A DNA stretch of 64,000 bases from Papio anubis (GCF_008728515.1 NC_044983.1:126723139-126787138); one strand, 5' to 3'; shown: positions 21,967 to 32,539, numbered from the stretch's first letter. The notes: a model not told the origin generated them from the sequence alone. A program made the numbers and translations.

Positions 21967-23150
21967 CCCTCTGATTGATGGCCATCAGGTCTCATACAAT
22001 CCTAGGTTTGGGGCATCCACTGGGGATCTTGGAATATATGTCTCGAGGATAAGAGGCAGGCAACCGTAATGTCCATTTTCTCCCAGGAAGGAGACACACA
22101 ACAGCACATTCACAGAGGAATTGTGAGAACACACGTTCCGCACAGCAGAATTCAAAGAAGCAGTCAAGTCATGACAAGAAATGAAGTTTGTGGAGGTAGA
22201 AATCAGGAGACATTCCTTTCAGGGCTGATTTTTGCCAAGAGTGTGCTGTGTGGCCAATACTCTTATTTGGCTATAAAACCATCATTTCCAACCATAGAAC
22301 CCAAGCTTTGTTCAAGGCTGTCATGAGCCCAGGCACTGAATCAAAACAGGAGCAACCATGCCACCCGTGACAGTCCCATTTCTCTGCAATCAACAACCGT
22401 ATTTCTAGCTCCAATTGCAATTAATGGAGTCTAGTCCTAAGACGATGTTCTCAGCAAAATATAAGTAAACAAATTAACAAATAAATAAAGTGAGAGGATA
22501 GCTGCTGGAGGCTTCTGGGAAATATATTTGACTTTCTGGAACTAACTGGGACTGCACATTGCCATTTCTTATTGCTGAGGAAGTGAACGTCAGGATATAA
22601 TGCCTCGAGCTGAAATAACCGTCTCGTATCTGAGGCAGTAAGTATGAAAATAAGAAAGCTAACATGCCGAACATCGCAGGAGGTAAGAACGCCAAAAGTC
22701 CGTGTCTCGGTGGCATCATTGATCTGTGAAGGAACCCTGGGATAGCTTGCTTCCATATTTCTCATTAAATAAATAATAACTGTCTTTATGATTTAAAACA
22801 CCAGGGTTTGAACATTCAGTTACTTGCAGCCAGAAACATTCTAGTTACATTAATAAAATTGCTAATTACGTCTCCCCTTTTTCACCTTCATTTTTCCCTC
22901 TACCTCGCCAGGCTGCAATCAATTTTTTTCTTTTACTACCCTAGTACTTGGTGTGCATTTCTATTGTTATGGCTGTTGGCATTAAACTGGATTTTTACAG
23001 CCAATTTCAGGAGGTTTTCTCTGGCATCAAAATATGAGTGCCAAGTTTTATTAATTTATAATAGATTAATTCAGAGAAGTTGCTGCTCTTTGCTGGGGAT
23101 GCTGTGTTTTCTTATTCTACAAATGTCAGGCTTAGTCAAATGACATGGAA
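21967..23150. other. intergenic, nothing recognised
   Basis: 1.2 kb without an assigned repeat. Overlapping frames of 60-111 residues exist on both strands (for example 22451-22765 minus, 22808-23143 plus) but show no family motif. The 22808-23143 product is merely hydrophobic, as expected from T-rich DNA. Confidence 0.5.
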
Positions 23151-23151
23151 C

Positions 23152-23445
23152 GGGCTGGGCGCAGTGGCTCACGCCTGTAATCCCAGCACTTGGGAGGCCA
23201 AGGTGGGTGGATAACTTGAGGTCAGGAGTTCCAGACCAGCCTGGCTAACGTGGTGAAACCCTGTCTCTACTAAAAATACAAAAATTACCTGGGCCTGGTG
23301 GCAGGTGCCTGTAATCCCAGCTACTTGGGAGGCTGAGGCAGGAGAATTGCTTGAACCCAGGAGGCGGAGGTTGCAGTGAGCTGAAATCGCGCCACTGCCC
23401 ACCAGTCTGGGCGACAAGAGCAAAACTCCCATCTTAAAAAAAAAG
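23152..23445 (+). mobile_element. Alu, full length, plus strand
   Basis: Starts gggctgggcgcagtggctca and ends in a short A-run. Duplication gacatggaa (23142-23150) and gacgtggaa (23446-23454), one mismatch. AluS-like by its ggtcaggagttccagacc wording. Confidence 0.96.
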
Positions 23446-23459
23446 GACGTGGAATGATC

Positions 23460-23610
23460 CTCTGTGTGATCAAAGAATAATGGTATCCCAAAGATGTTCA
23501 GTCCCAAATTTCCAAGGCCTCTCAATATGTTACCTTACATGAAAAAAGAGAGAGAGATTTGAAGATGCTACGCTGCTAGCTTTGAAGATGAAGGAAGGGG
23601 CTATTTCCCA
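23460..23610 (+). mobile_element. MLT1-like MaLR LTR fragment, plus strand
   Basis: aatggtatcccaaagatgttc, atatgttaccttacatg and gatgctacgctgctagcttt are characteristic MLT1/MaLR phrases. They are joined with a large internal deletion (the part between about 23540 and 23550). The fragment ends where the hexanucleotide tract starts. Confidence 0.7.
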
Positions 23611-23617
23611 GGGAGAA

Positions 23618-23692
23618 ATTTCTCCTCCTCCTCCGCCTCCGCCTCCGCCTCCGCCTTCTTCTTCTCCTTCTCCTTCTCCTTCTCCTTCTTCT
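23618..23692. repeat. CTC/CTCCGC/CTTCTC hexanucleotide tract (Alu-tail microsatellite)
   Basis: A 75-bp pyrimidine-rich tract made of ctcctc units, then about four ctccgc units, then cttctc units, directly before the Alu body. It occupies the place of the Alu poly(A) tail. The minus strand would be nearly pure purine (the GEGEGEG/GGGGG-coding frame at 23530-23739 is an artefact of it). Confidence 0.95.
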
Positions 23693-23976
23693 TGACGGAG
23701 TCTCACTCTGTCATCCAGGCTGGAGCACAGTTGCACCATCTGGGCTCACTGAAAGCTCCGCCTCCCAGGTTCACGAAATTGTGTTGCCCCAGCCCCCGCC
23801 AGTAGCTGGGACTAAAGGCGCCCGCCACCGCTCCTGGCTAATTTTTTTGTATTTTTAGTAGAGGCGGGGTTTCACCACGTTAACCAGGATGGTCTGGATC
23901 TCCTGACCTCGTGATCTGCCCAACTTGGCCTCCCAAAGTGCTGGGATTACAGGCATGAGCCACTGCGCCCAGCCCC
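23693..23976 (-). mobile_element. Alu (AluY-like), minus strand
   Basis: From gacggagtctcactctgtc to ccactgcgcccagcc. The gacctcgtgatctgccc phrase is the AluY-type variant. Its tail has become the hexanucleotide tract upstream. No clear target duplication found, perhaps because of tract expansion or because it inserted at an MLT1/L1 junction. Confidence 0.93.
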
Positions 23977-23979
23977 TTC

Positions 23980-24740
23980 ATTTTTAAGGTTGAATTATGT
24001 TCCATTGTGTATGAATGTGTGTGTGTGTGTGTGGTGTGTGTGTGAGAGAGACAGAAAGAGAGAGAGGGAGAGAAATTGTGGCATATATAGGTATATATAA
24101 TTTATTTACTTATTGATACATTTACCTGTTGATGAACACTATTATTTCCATATCTTGCCTATTGCAAATAATGCTGCAATGAACATGGGAGTGCAGATAT
24201 CTCTTTGAAATGTTGATTTCATTTCCTATGAATATATACCCAGAAGTGAGATTACTGGAACAAATGAATTGATTAACTTGATTATTAATTTTTTGACAAA
24301 CCTCCTTATTGTTTTCCATAATGGCAGTACAATTTACATTCCCTCCAACAGTTTACAAGGAATCCCTTTGTCCACATCCTTGTCAGCACTTGTTACCACT
24401 TGTCTTTTTGGTAATAGCCATTCTAACAGGTGTGAGGTCATAGCTTGTGGCTTTGATTTGTATTTTCCTGACAGTTAGTGATGTTGAGCACCACTTCATG
24501 AATCTATTGGCCATTTGTATATTTTCATTGGAAAAATATCTATTGAGGTCCTTTCACAATTTTTAATCGAGTTTTTTGTGCTTGTTTCTTTGTTTTTGCT
24601 ACTGAGTTATATTTCCTTATATATTTTGGAAATTAACCCCTTATCAGATATTTAGGTTGCAAATGTTTTCTTCTACTCCATAGAAGAAAATTCATTTCAT
24701 TGATTATTTCCCTAGCTGTGCAAGAACTTTTAAAATTATT
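23980..24740 (-). mobile_element. L1 ORF2 C-terminal segment, minus strand
   Basis: Antisense L1: tatcttgcctattgcaaataatg, gctgcaatgaacatgggagtg, atatacccagaagtgagatta, catccttgtcagcacttgtta and ggtcctttcacaatttttaa. It runs from the 3' part of ORF2 upward and is interrupted near its low-coordinate end by a GT/GA tract. No intact frame. Age L1M/L1PB. Confidence 0.88.
24007..24073. repeat. compound (GT)n-(GA)n tract
   Basis: gtgtgtgtgtgtgtggtgtgtgtgtg followed by GAGAGAG/GACAGAAAGAG to gggagag inside the L1 fragment. Confidence 0.95.
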
Positions 24741-25235
24741 TTTAAAATTAGTCCGAATAATTTACACTAGCTAATGTCCTTAAATCTTAGTGGTTTAACA
24801 TCATTGAAGTTTGTTTCCAGTCTGTGTCACAGTTCTATATAGCTCTGGGGCTCTCATGGTGGCTCTCCTCCAGGAGAGCATCAGCTGAGGGATCCCTATT
24901 CCTTCCTTCATGTGGTTCTGATGTCGTGGAATCCTTTGCTTCCAGCTGCAATAAAGAGCAGAGGGAAAGCATAGTCTTTTCTGTTATTGTCTATCTTACC
25001 CTGACTGTAATTTCATCTCAACGCCCAAACCTTTTGTGATAAAGTGGGGAATTTAGTCTTTTTTTGATGTGGCTGGGAAGAAGAAACAGGACTGGTACAT
25101 TCAGCTGCTCTCTGCCACACATGTTAACATGTAACTTAGATTCTGTGTTGGGAACAGGCTTAGTCCACAATAGAGCCAAAGGCACGTTACCATCATTTAC
25201 AAGTTTACCATTCTATATTGGGAGTATATGCTAAA
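24741..25235. other. unassigned, possible decayed hAT-type DNA element
   Basis: ccttaaatcttagtggtttaac and acagttctatatagctctgg resemble the start of nonautonomous hAT-Charlie elements. Support is weak and the end is unknown. No gene is seen. Confidence 0.3.
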
Positions 25236-25600
25236 TACACAGAGGGGTGTGATGAGATATCAGATATCAGGGGCAGAACATATTAAAAAACAAAACAAAA
25301 CAAAACAAACTAACACATCAAGGGAGAAGTCATTGAGTTCCACGACAGAAGTAAGCCAAGAAGAGGTAGAGCTTGTGTTTGGCCTTAATGGATGAGTAAG
25401 GCAGTAAAGCATGGTTAGTAACGATGCCAAACACATGGCCCATTGTGAGGGAGGGGCCCAGACTAGGAAGAGAGACTGCAGCATTGAAGATTTATGTAAG
25501 AAGTGCCAGGAGTCTAGAGTAGAGGGGTGATCAAATGAGGGACTGAGGAGATCCTTGAAAACAAACAAACTTAGCTGGGCCTTTATCCTGAAGACAATTA
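25236..25600 (+). mobile_element. L2-like LINE fragment, plus strand
   Basis: gaagtaagccaagaagaggt, gatgagtaaggcagtaaagc, agtgccaggagtctagagta and gggcctttatcctgaagacaa follow L2 3'-region style. An AAAACAAAAC low-complexity insert lies at 25288-25308. Low conservation. Confidence 0.5.
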
Positions 25601-25935
25601 GGCTATGATGCTTGCTTTATTCACAGTACAAGGCTCATACCTTTGAATCTTTATCCATTTATATTTATGAAACCATATATTTCCATTATTTGGCTACAAA
25701 TATCACACTTATTTTTTATGTTTCATCACAGAGCTATTTAAGACAGAGGAGAACAACATGCATAATACTTCATTTATCTTACATTGTGAGAAATTAAGAC
25801 ATTCCACATAAATTAACATTACTAGAAGCTAATGCTGAGCATTTTTTATGTTTACAAACTTTCTTCTAATATCATCTATTCTATATCTATCTCATTGATT
25901 TTGAAATATTTTGAAATATATATTTTCTGCTTTCT
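25601..25935. other. intergenic, nothing recognised
   Basis: AT-rich, no gene seen. Confidence 0.5.
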
Positions 25936-25950
25936 CAAAACAGTATTTTT

Positions 25951-26252
25951 TTTTTTTTTTTTTTTTTTTTGAGACGGAGTCTCGCTCTGTCGCCCAGGCT
26001 GGAGTGCAGTGGCCGGATCTCAGCTCACTGCAAGCTCCGCCTTTTATGCCATTCTCCTGCCTCAGCCTCCCGAGTAGCTGGGAATACGGGCGTCCGCCAC
26101 CTCACCCGGCTAGTTTTTTGTATTTTTTAGTGGAGACGGGTTTTCACCATGTTAGCCCATGTTGGGATGGTCTGGATCTCCTGACCTCGTGATCCGCCCG
26201 TCTCGGCCTCCCAAAGTGCTGGGATTACAGGCTTGAGCCACCGCGCCCGGCC
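25951..26252 (-). mobile_element. young AluY of Old World monkey type (AluYR-like), minus strand
   Basis: Poly(T) of about 25 (25946-25970), then the Alu body to ccgcgcccggcc. The duplication caaaacagtattttt at 25936-25950 and 26253-26267 is perfect. Variants known from cercopithecid AluYR copies: gtggccggatctcagctcac, cggctagttttttgtatttt, gcccgtctcggcctcccaaa and ggcttgagccaccgcgcccg. Low divergence, long tail and intact duplication make this the youngest element in the window. Local changes: about 10 bases are missing near 26043 (ctccgccttttatgcc), and a short duplication near 26150-26165 (gttagcccatgttgggatgg). Confidence 0.96.
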
Positions 26253-26284
26253 CAAAACAGTATTTTTAAACATGATTTAACACC

Positions 26285-26862
26285 TGTATGATTTTCTTTT
26301 TTTATAACTTTTAAGTTCAGTGGTATATGTGCAGGTTTGTTACATAGGTAAATTTGTGTCATAGGTGTTTGTTGTATAGATTATTTCATCACCCAAGTAT
26401 TAAGCCTCTTGCTCATTAGCTATTTTTCCTGGTTCTCCTTCTCCTCCAACCCTCTACTCACCCTCTATCCTTCAATAGGCCCCAGTGTATTGTCCCCCTC
26501 TATGTGACCACGTGATTCTCATTTATCTGCCACCTGTAAGTGAGAATACGCGGTATTCGGTTTTCTGTTTCTGTGTTAGTTTACTGAGGAAAATGGCCTC
26601 CATATCAATCCATGACCCTACAAAGGATATAGTCTTGTTCTTTTTTATGACTGCATAGTGTTCCATGGTGTATATATACCACATTTTCTTTATCCAGTAT
26701 ATCATTGATGGGCATTTAGGTCGATTCCAGGTTTTTGCTATTGCGAATAGTACTGCAATGAACATATGCATTCATGTGTATTTATAAAAGAGTGATTTAT
26801 ATTCCTTTGGGTATATACCCAGCAATGGATTCCTGGGTCAAATGGTATATCTCTCTTTAGGT
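26285..26862 (-). mobile_element. L1PA/L1PB 3' end, 5'-truncated, minus strand
   Basis: T-rich start (tttctttttttataactttta), then gtgcaggtttgttacatagg, the 3' UTR, and ORF2 end: cggttttctgtttctgtgtt, catggtgtatatataccaca and the ELK.. YAVIKKNK-type frame seen on the minus strand at 26523-26771 (HYAVIKKNKTISFVGSW, a standard ORF2 C-terminal phrase). It ends near 26862. No functional ORF2 remains. Confidence 0.93.
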
Positions 26863-27180
26863 CTTTGATTTTCATTCAAGGTTTATTTATTGAGCTTCTA
26901 TCCAGTAGCTGGCACTTTCCTTATGCTTTTGGAGTCTAGTCTAAAAGAAAAAAAAGACCACGTATGCAAATACATCTTCATTTTAAAGCCTTGTCATCTA
27001 TATTTATTTCTTTATGGCATGATATGGTTCATCTTCCTTGTGTGTATTGTTAGCTCTATGAGGCCAGGAACCATGTCTGTTTCTATTGTGAATCACCAGC
27101 CATATTCACAGTACCAGCAGAGTGTGGGGCATATAGTAGGTTCTCAATAAATATTCTGCATGAATAAATTAATTAGTTAA
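26863..27180 (+). mobile_element. L2 3' end, plus strand
   Basis: Near 26890, tattgagcttctatccag; at 27045-27180, ctctatgaggccaggaacca, cagtaccagcagagtgtggg and gtaggttctcaataaatatt, which is the classic L2 3' terminus with short GAATAAAT-like repeats after it. Confidence 0.85.
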
Positions 27181-27239
27181 CATTTTCATTCTGCTCCTGA
27201 TGCCAATATTTTTTTCTCTGAATGTCATTTATATCTAGT

Positions 27240-27425
27240 ATATCCTAGAACACAGACTTAGAGTCAGGATTTCTGGGATAGAATATTGACTTTGTAAATT
27301 CCTAGCTCTTGGGAAAGTTAATCTCTTCATCTGTACTTGTATTTTTATCTGTAAAATGGAAGAATCATAGTGCTTGCCTCGTAAGTTTGTTATGTGTATT
27401 AAATAGCATAATGACCATGACTAGA
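27240..27425 (-). mobile_element. MIR, minus strand
   Basis: cttgggaaagttaatctcttca and tttatctgtaaaatggaagaatc are the antisense MIR core, then agtgcttgcctcgtaag. It stops at the CA tract. Confidence 0.8.
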
Positions 27426-27427
27426 AG

Positions 27428-27460
27428 ACACACACACACACACACACAGACACACACATC
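27428..27460. repeat. (CA)n microsatellite
   Basis: About ten CA units then gacacacacatc. It lies at the junction of oppositely oriented MIRs. Confidence 0.96.
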
Positions 27461-27680
27461 AGTGACAGAGCTAGGATTTGAACTCAGTTCTGCGTACTCC
27501 AAAACTTATTCTCTTTGCAGAACATCTGCCCGAGCACACATTTATTAAACAACTACTATATTCCAGTTATTATTATAATGCCCATTTTATAGGTAATCAA
27601 ACAGAGCTTTAGTGAATTGAAATTATCTGCATGGGTAACCCAACAAGAAATCTGTGAAGATGAAGTCTCTTCCATGACTC
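27461..27680 (+). mobile_element. MIR pieces, plus strand
   Basis: agtgacagagctaggatttg and aactcagttctgcgtactcc are the 3' part of a plus-strand MIR; 27535-27680 (cattttataggtaatcaaac, gggtaacccaacaagaaatc) is a further core segment. The order suggests two copies. Confidence 0.65.
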
Positions 27681-28159
27681 CAATTTTTGTTCTTTATTTT
27701 CGGGAAAGCAACTACCACAAACAATGTTGTTTCTTGTGTTTCTCATAGATTTATGGCCCCAAATTACCCAGAATACATCAAGGCCATAACTATTTTTCAC
27801 AGCTAAGTGCATCTTCTACTCAAAATTTATGGTAGTTCATGGCAAGAATCTGAAGGTTATAAAAGTCTAGCAATAAAATACCCTGAAACTTACAGCTTGA
27901 GTGAAAATTGCTAAAATTAATATTAGGGTTATAATTTGTCTTCCACATTTTCCACATATTTTATGACCACTTAGACAGTTTTTGTTGTTGTTGGTTTTGT
28001 TTTTAGTGAGTGGTAATGAGGGGTGCATCTGACGTTGTTAATGAGCCCTGTGTATGCCTGGTATTGAAGGTGATGGAAAAGAATCCTGAGACATCATATT
28101 TCTCTTTAATGCAATATCCAATTTCTTATTATAAATCAGTGTTTCCATTTATTTAATGG
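27681..28159. other. intergenic, nothing recognised
   Basis: AT-rich, no repeat family or coding region assigned. Confidence 0.5.
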
Positions 28160-28350
28160 TGTCATGTTTGAATTAATTCACTCATTAGTTTAACAACTTT
28201 TTATTGAGACATAATATGTGTGAAGTATTATGCTAGGCATTGGGAATATAAACATTAATAAGAAACATTCTTGAAATTCAAAGATCATAGTGTCTAGTGG
28301 AAATAACTCTAGTACCAAAAGTTTTGTGGATTATTGAAAAAATAAAGAAA
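28160..28350 (+). mobile_element. L2 fragment, plus strand
   Basis: attcactcattagtttaaca, tattatgctaggcattggga and atcatagtgtctagtggaaa match the order of the L2 3' region ('...tgctaggcactggggatac... cagtctagtgggggag'). Confidence 0.75.
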
Positions 28351-28559
28351 TAAAGTACTACTTGCTCCTTGGAGTCCAAGTAAGACTATATTCTCCTCAG
28401 TGTGACATTTATGCTGTAAGTACAAAATATAAACATTAATTCCACTAACATTATATGTTTTCATTCAGAAAGTTTAGGGCTTTATTTTTTTCCAAAGGCA
28501 GGCAAAGAGATTCATTGTTAGGAGATGGAAACATTTTGAACTTACACATCTCTGGATCT

Positions 28560-28695
28560 GATTCTAAAATTGAGTTCACTAAAATGTAAGCTCCATAACT
28601 GAAACTTTAATAGACTAAAAAGTCTATTTGTTCACAAGTGCTTAAAATACTTCGCCTGACTCATAATGTGTGATAAATATTTGTTAAAGAATATG
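28560..28695 (+). mobile_element. L2 3' terminus, plus strand
   Basis: aaaatgtaagctccataactg and cctgactcataatgtgtgat lead to aaatatttgttaaagaat, an L2-type end. May belong with 28160-28350 (about 200 bp apart). Confidence 0.7.
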
Positions 28696-28700
28696 AGAAC

Positions 28701-28790
28701 ACATGTGGGGAAAGGACAGTCTCTTCAATAAATGGTGTTGGGAAAACTGGATATCCACACCCAGAGGAATAAATGTATGGAAGTAACTCA
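28701..28790 (+). mobile_element. short L1 ORF2 fragment, plus strand
   Basis: ggacagtctcttcaataaatgg and tgttgggaaaactggatatcc are the L1 ORF2 phrase for SLFNKWCWENWI in decayed form. Only about 90 bp remain, without a 3' end. The same ORF2 region is present in the larger copy near 62850-62890. Confidence 0.85.
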
Positions 28791-29129
28791 CTGTGTGATA
28801 CTGGCTTAATTATTTAACTTCACTGGGCAGAGAAGGAATCTATGTTCTTGTTCTCTCCACCTAGGATACTGAATGATTACAGGAAAACTATACGACCTTT
28901 CAGACTGGTGCCTCTAGAAATCATGGTGTATAGTCTTTCCTGTGCCATCAGCATTATCCCTCAGCCACTGTCCTTCCCTAATTCAATTGTCTCATTTCTT
29001 CCATGGCACCAAACCTTCTGCGCTGCCCTACAGTAGCACATTCTTTCCAAATCCCCCATTTCTATATGGAGGAACGCAAGTCTTTTCTTTCCTCTAAGGG
29101 TGATCATTGCACTTGTGCATCACGGTTCT

Positions 29130-29755
29130 TACCCTCCCACTGCTAGGGACACGCTCCATTATCCCTCTTTCCCCTTATAAACTGGCTTTTGCCAACAGCA
29201 TTTAAACATCTGAAAATCTCCTTTTGTTAAACGAGGAAAAAAGGGATGGGGCGAACAACCTCCAGCAACTCCCTTCAGCAAATTCTTTATCCCCTTTTCT
29301 GCAGGATCAACTTCTTGAGAGAATTGTCTACATCGACTGTATCATCTGACATTATTATTCTGAATTCATTTTAATTTGGCCTCCTCCTTCATGCTCCCTT
29401 GAAATGCCCCTACCTAGGTTATCTGTAGTCTCTGGTAGTTAGGGATAACAAGTGCTTTTCAGTCCTCCTCTTACCTGAATTCTCAAACTCTCAAGAGTTC
29501 GCTCCTCTCTTCCTACTTGAAATGTCTCTTTTCTTAGTTCTAGTTTTGTGCCTTTGCATATCACAAATGTGCTCTATTCAGTAGACTTTGCTGGCTGTTA
29601 TTCCAATGTCTACTCTTTACATAAAGTGATCTTGGGCTTTTGTTCCAGGCCCTCTCCCTTTTTCACTCTGTGTACTTTTTATGCTATCTCATCCACACTC
29701 ACAGCTCTATTTTATTACCTATTTATCAATTTCCAATTTCTCTCTTGAATTTTAT
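29130..29755 (+). mobile_element. L2 ORF2 (reverse transcriptase) remnant, plus strand
   Basis: ggcttttgccaacagcattt, gcttttcagtcctcctctta, gctcctctcttcctacttga, ttccaggccctctccctttt and catctcatccac-like wording follow the L2/CR1 ORF2 order around the '...LDLSAAFDTVDH ... VPQGSVLGPLLFSLYT' region. The frames are fully broken. The sequence upstream (28791-29130) may be more of the same but is not recognisable. Confidence 0.65.
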
Positions 29756-29761
29756 TTAGCA

Positions 29762-29947
29762 TTCTGCTTCAGCCTCCCTAGTAGCTGGGACTACAGGCAC
29801 CCGCCACCACGCCGGGCTAACTTTCTTATTTTTAGTAGAGATGGGGTTTCACCTCATTAGCCACGATGGTCTCAATCTGACCTCGTGATCTGCCCGCCTC
29901 AGCCTCCCAAAGTGCTGGGATTACAGGCATGAGCCACTACACCCAGC
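29762..29947 (-). mobile_element. Alu fragment lacking its 3' end, minus strand
   Basis: Antisense Alu covering the left arm and start of the right arm only: it begins abruptly at ctgcttcagcctccctagta and ends ccactacacccagcc. The right-arm end and poly(A) are missing, which ordinary insertion does not produce. A short deletion lies near 29876 (caatctgacctcgtg). It abuts an LTR. Confidence 0.92.
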
Positions 29948-30336
29948 CACCCTCATTGATCATTATTAAAGACACTCCCACTAGTACCATGAGAGTTTAC
30001 AAACACCATGGCAACAACCCAGAAGTTACCCCATATGGTTCCAGGAACTCCCTGCTTCTTTTCTAGAAAATTCTGAATAACCCTCCCTTTAATTAGCATA
30101 TAATCAAGAGTGGTTATAACGATAGCCAGCCAGCAATCCATGTAGTGGCTGCTGCTCCTTCAGGCTGCTCTGCCTATGGAGCAGACATTTTGCTGTACAC
30201 TGTTACTCTAATAAACTTGCTTATTTTCACTGCTCAGTTACCCTTAAATTCTTTCCTGAATGAAGCCAAGAACGCTTTTGGGCTAAGCCCAAATTTGGTG
30301 TATGCCTGCATCACAACCAACAGAATTCTAAAAGAA
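29948..30336 (+). mobile_element. ERV1-type LTR, plus strand
   Basis: Features: catggcaacaacccagaagt, tttaattagcatataatcaag, ggctgctctgcctatggagc, a polyadenylation/R-region taataaacttgcttattt near 30208-30225, and cttaaattctttcctgaatg. It ends near gcctgcatcaca. This order is familiar from class I HERV LTRs. The 5' end seems cut where the Alu fragment joins. The 76-residue frame at 30145-30375 is not a gene. Confidence 0.75.
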
Positions 30337-31283
30337 ATATCTTGGCACGTGGTATCCAGCATTAAAACTAGTTAAGCAACATTGTGGCCCAAGTACAATT
30401 TAGAAATAGCTGCATGCACGCTTATTTTATAAGCCAAATTTCCATAATCTCCACTTAATTTCATTTCTCTCACAACTTAATAACTCTATGAGGGAGACAT
30501 TGTTAAGAAATTCTTACATACTTGTCAAGGTTTTGCCCGTTGTGCTAAATCCTTACTCATCACATATCATCATAATAAAATTTATTTCATGATATTCCCA
30601 ATAAACCATGACCATGATAGGGTTTGTCACAAGTAAATAAGGGAGCATCGGTGAACCTTATTCAAACCATATGGAGAGGATAGTGCCTTGCAGAAGGTCA
30701 TCTGTGAAACACAAAGGGGTGGGGGTGTGGATTTATTTGTCACTTTTATCTAGGGTCACAGAGTTATGGTTAAATTCAACATATTATGGTATACCTCAGT
30801 AATCTCTCACATGGTTTTAAACTCTGTGAAGACAAGATTTAACTCCCTACAAATCTGTGTTCCTAAATCAGTCCAGTGCCTGTGGGATAGTATTATTGTT
30901 TGATGAGTGCATTCATGAGGAATGAATAAATGAATAAATTGATGGGTAAAAGACATGATTTTCTTTGTATAAACTCCTATTTTACCTTCTTTACATGCAT
31001 CTAATTTATGACATAAATCACTGTCTACTAGCAAATATATCTCACTTATGGGTATGTAATTTTCAATACTAGGCTGAAATGCACACATGGCTTTCAGGTA
31101 TATGGGAACAATTAAATCTTCAGATCATCTTCATGTATTTACATTTTATGTCAATTACCATCTACACTGAGTGTCACAATAGATCCTTGGAAACAAAACT
31201 GAAGACTTACCTTTTATTTCAGTCGAATGTCACTAAAGAATTAACAGCATAAGTTGCCACAGTGAGAGAGAATCACAGAAAAT
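30337..31283. other. intergenic, with an L2-like end
   Basis: Segment 30825-30940 (ctctgtgaagacaagattta ... gaatgaataaatgaataaat) resembles an L2 3' terminus. The rest is unassigned and non-coding. Confidence 0.5.
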
Positions 31284-31535
31284 AGAAAGAGTAGGGGGTT
31301 TGGATTCAGATAATGCCAGGTTCAAATCGCAGTTTCCTAACAGCATGACCATGCACAAGTTAGTTAACTTCTCAAACTTCTTGGAGCCAATTCTTCTCGT
31401 ATATAAAAATCAGAGTGATCATAGCATCTACCTCATAGGATTACTGGGAGAGTAATTGAGATGCTAGATGTAGCATACTGAACACAAAGCTGAGCGCATT
31501 ATTTGGCACTCTGTAAGCGGAAGTTGTTTTTTTTC
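31284..31535 (-). mobile_element. MIR, nearly full length, minus strand
   Basis: ggatagt-free but clear antisense MIR: atgccaggttcaaatcgcag, gaccatgcacaagttagtta, atcatagcatctacctcata and gcattatttggcactctgta. One of the best MIR copies here. Confidence 0.88.
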
Positions 31536-32369
31536 CTCGAAACATAGACCCTGGCACAATGGATGATCAGAAAGAAGATTGTTTCTGGTTGAAAATTCAT
31601 CAATGAGTCCATCAAAGTTCAGTGGCAAATTGAATTTAGGTTACATTTAAATTTGTAACAGACTCACTTGGTTGCAAGACAGAAATCAAACTCACTCTAT
31701 TTTAAGCATATGAAAACCAGTGAAATACAAGGGTGATGCTACTGGGAGGCCAGATCTAGGAACCAATTTTTTCAAAGTTTCCTGTCTCAGTTATAGTCCC
31801 CTGTTTCCTAGATGTGGGCTTTCCTCCAATGCCTGGAAGAGAACATCGCCTAAAGCAACTGCAGACATAAATAAGTTCAGTTTAGCATGTTGAATAAAAG
31901 GAGAAACTTTTCTCAAATTAGTCAAGATAATTGTGATTGGCTCAACTTGTATCACATGCTCATCTATGGACTAATACATCTGGTCAGATACCTAGACCCT
32001 TTCTCAAAGAAAGGGATCTATTGCATGAAGGGAAATACAGCACAGTAGGCAGAAGCATTGAAAGGAGGAAAGGCTTTACAAGAAAAAGAAGACCGAAGCA
32101 CAAGAAAGAATGAGTAGAATTTGGATTTGTGGAGAAAACAAGAACATGTTACTTTTGGCAAAACAATTTTAACCACAGCCATTGCCACTTATATATTGAT
32201 GCCCAACATATTAATAGCTTGTACCTATAGTGACTTTCATAAACTCAGTGGTTTGGAGTCCCTTATTACACAAAGTCAAAAGCCCATTGGCAGTTGAGGT
32301 TAGTAAAGAGAAAAGAGTACATGTTATTTTGCCTAGATCAAATGGGAAAATAATAATAACAAAATAGCA
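31536..32369. other. intergenic, possible hAT-type remnant at about 31660-32030
   Basis: acttggttgcaagacagaaat, gtgattggctcaacttgtatcac and catgctcatctatggac resemble Charlie-like nonautonomous elements. Assignment is weak. No gene is seen. Confidence 0.35.
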
Positions 32370-32530
32370 ACAATATTATAATAATAACAAGCACCTTTTA
32401 CTCAGTGTTAGGCACTGCAATATGACAGTTGTATATATTATGTTGAATTCTCCAAGTAGCCCTACAGAAAGATAATATTATCATTCTTTTACCAATAAAT
32501 AAATGGAAGCATAAAAAGTTATCTGCCCAA
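32370..32530 (+). mobile_element. MIR, plus strand
   Basis: aacaagcaccttttactcag, gttaggcactgcaatatgac and cattcttttaccaataaata are MIR wording, ending at gttatctgccc. Confidence 0.75.
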
Positions 32531-32539
32531 AAATTGATT

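Noticed and set aside
23530..23739. Glycine/glutamate-rich frame on the minus strand
   Set aside because: Translation of the hexanucleotide tract.
28608..28627. aatagact/agtctatt hairpin
   Set aside because: Eight-base arms inside an L2 end; frequent by chance.
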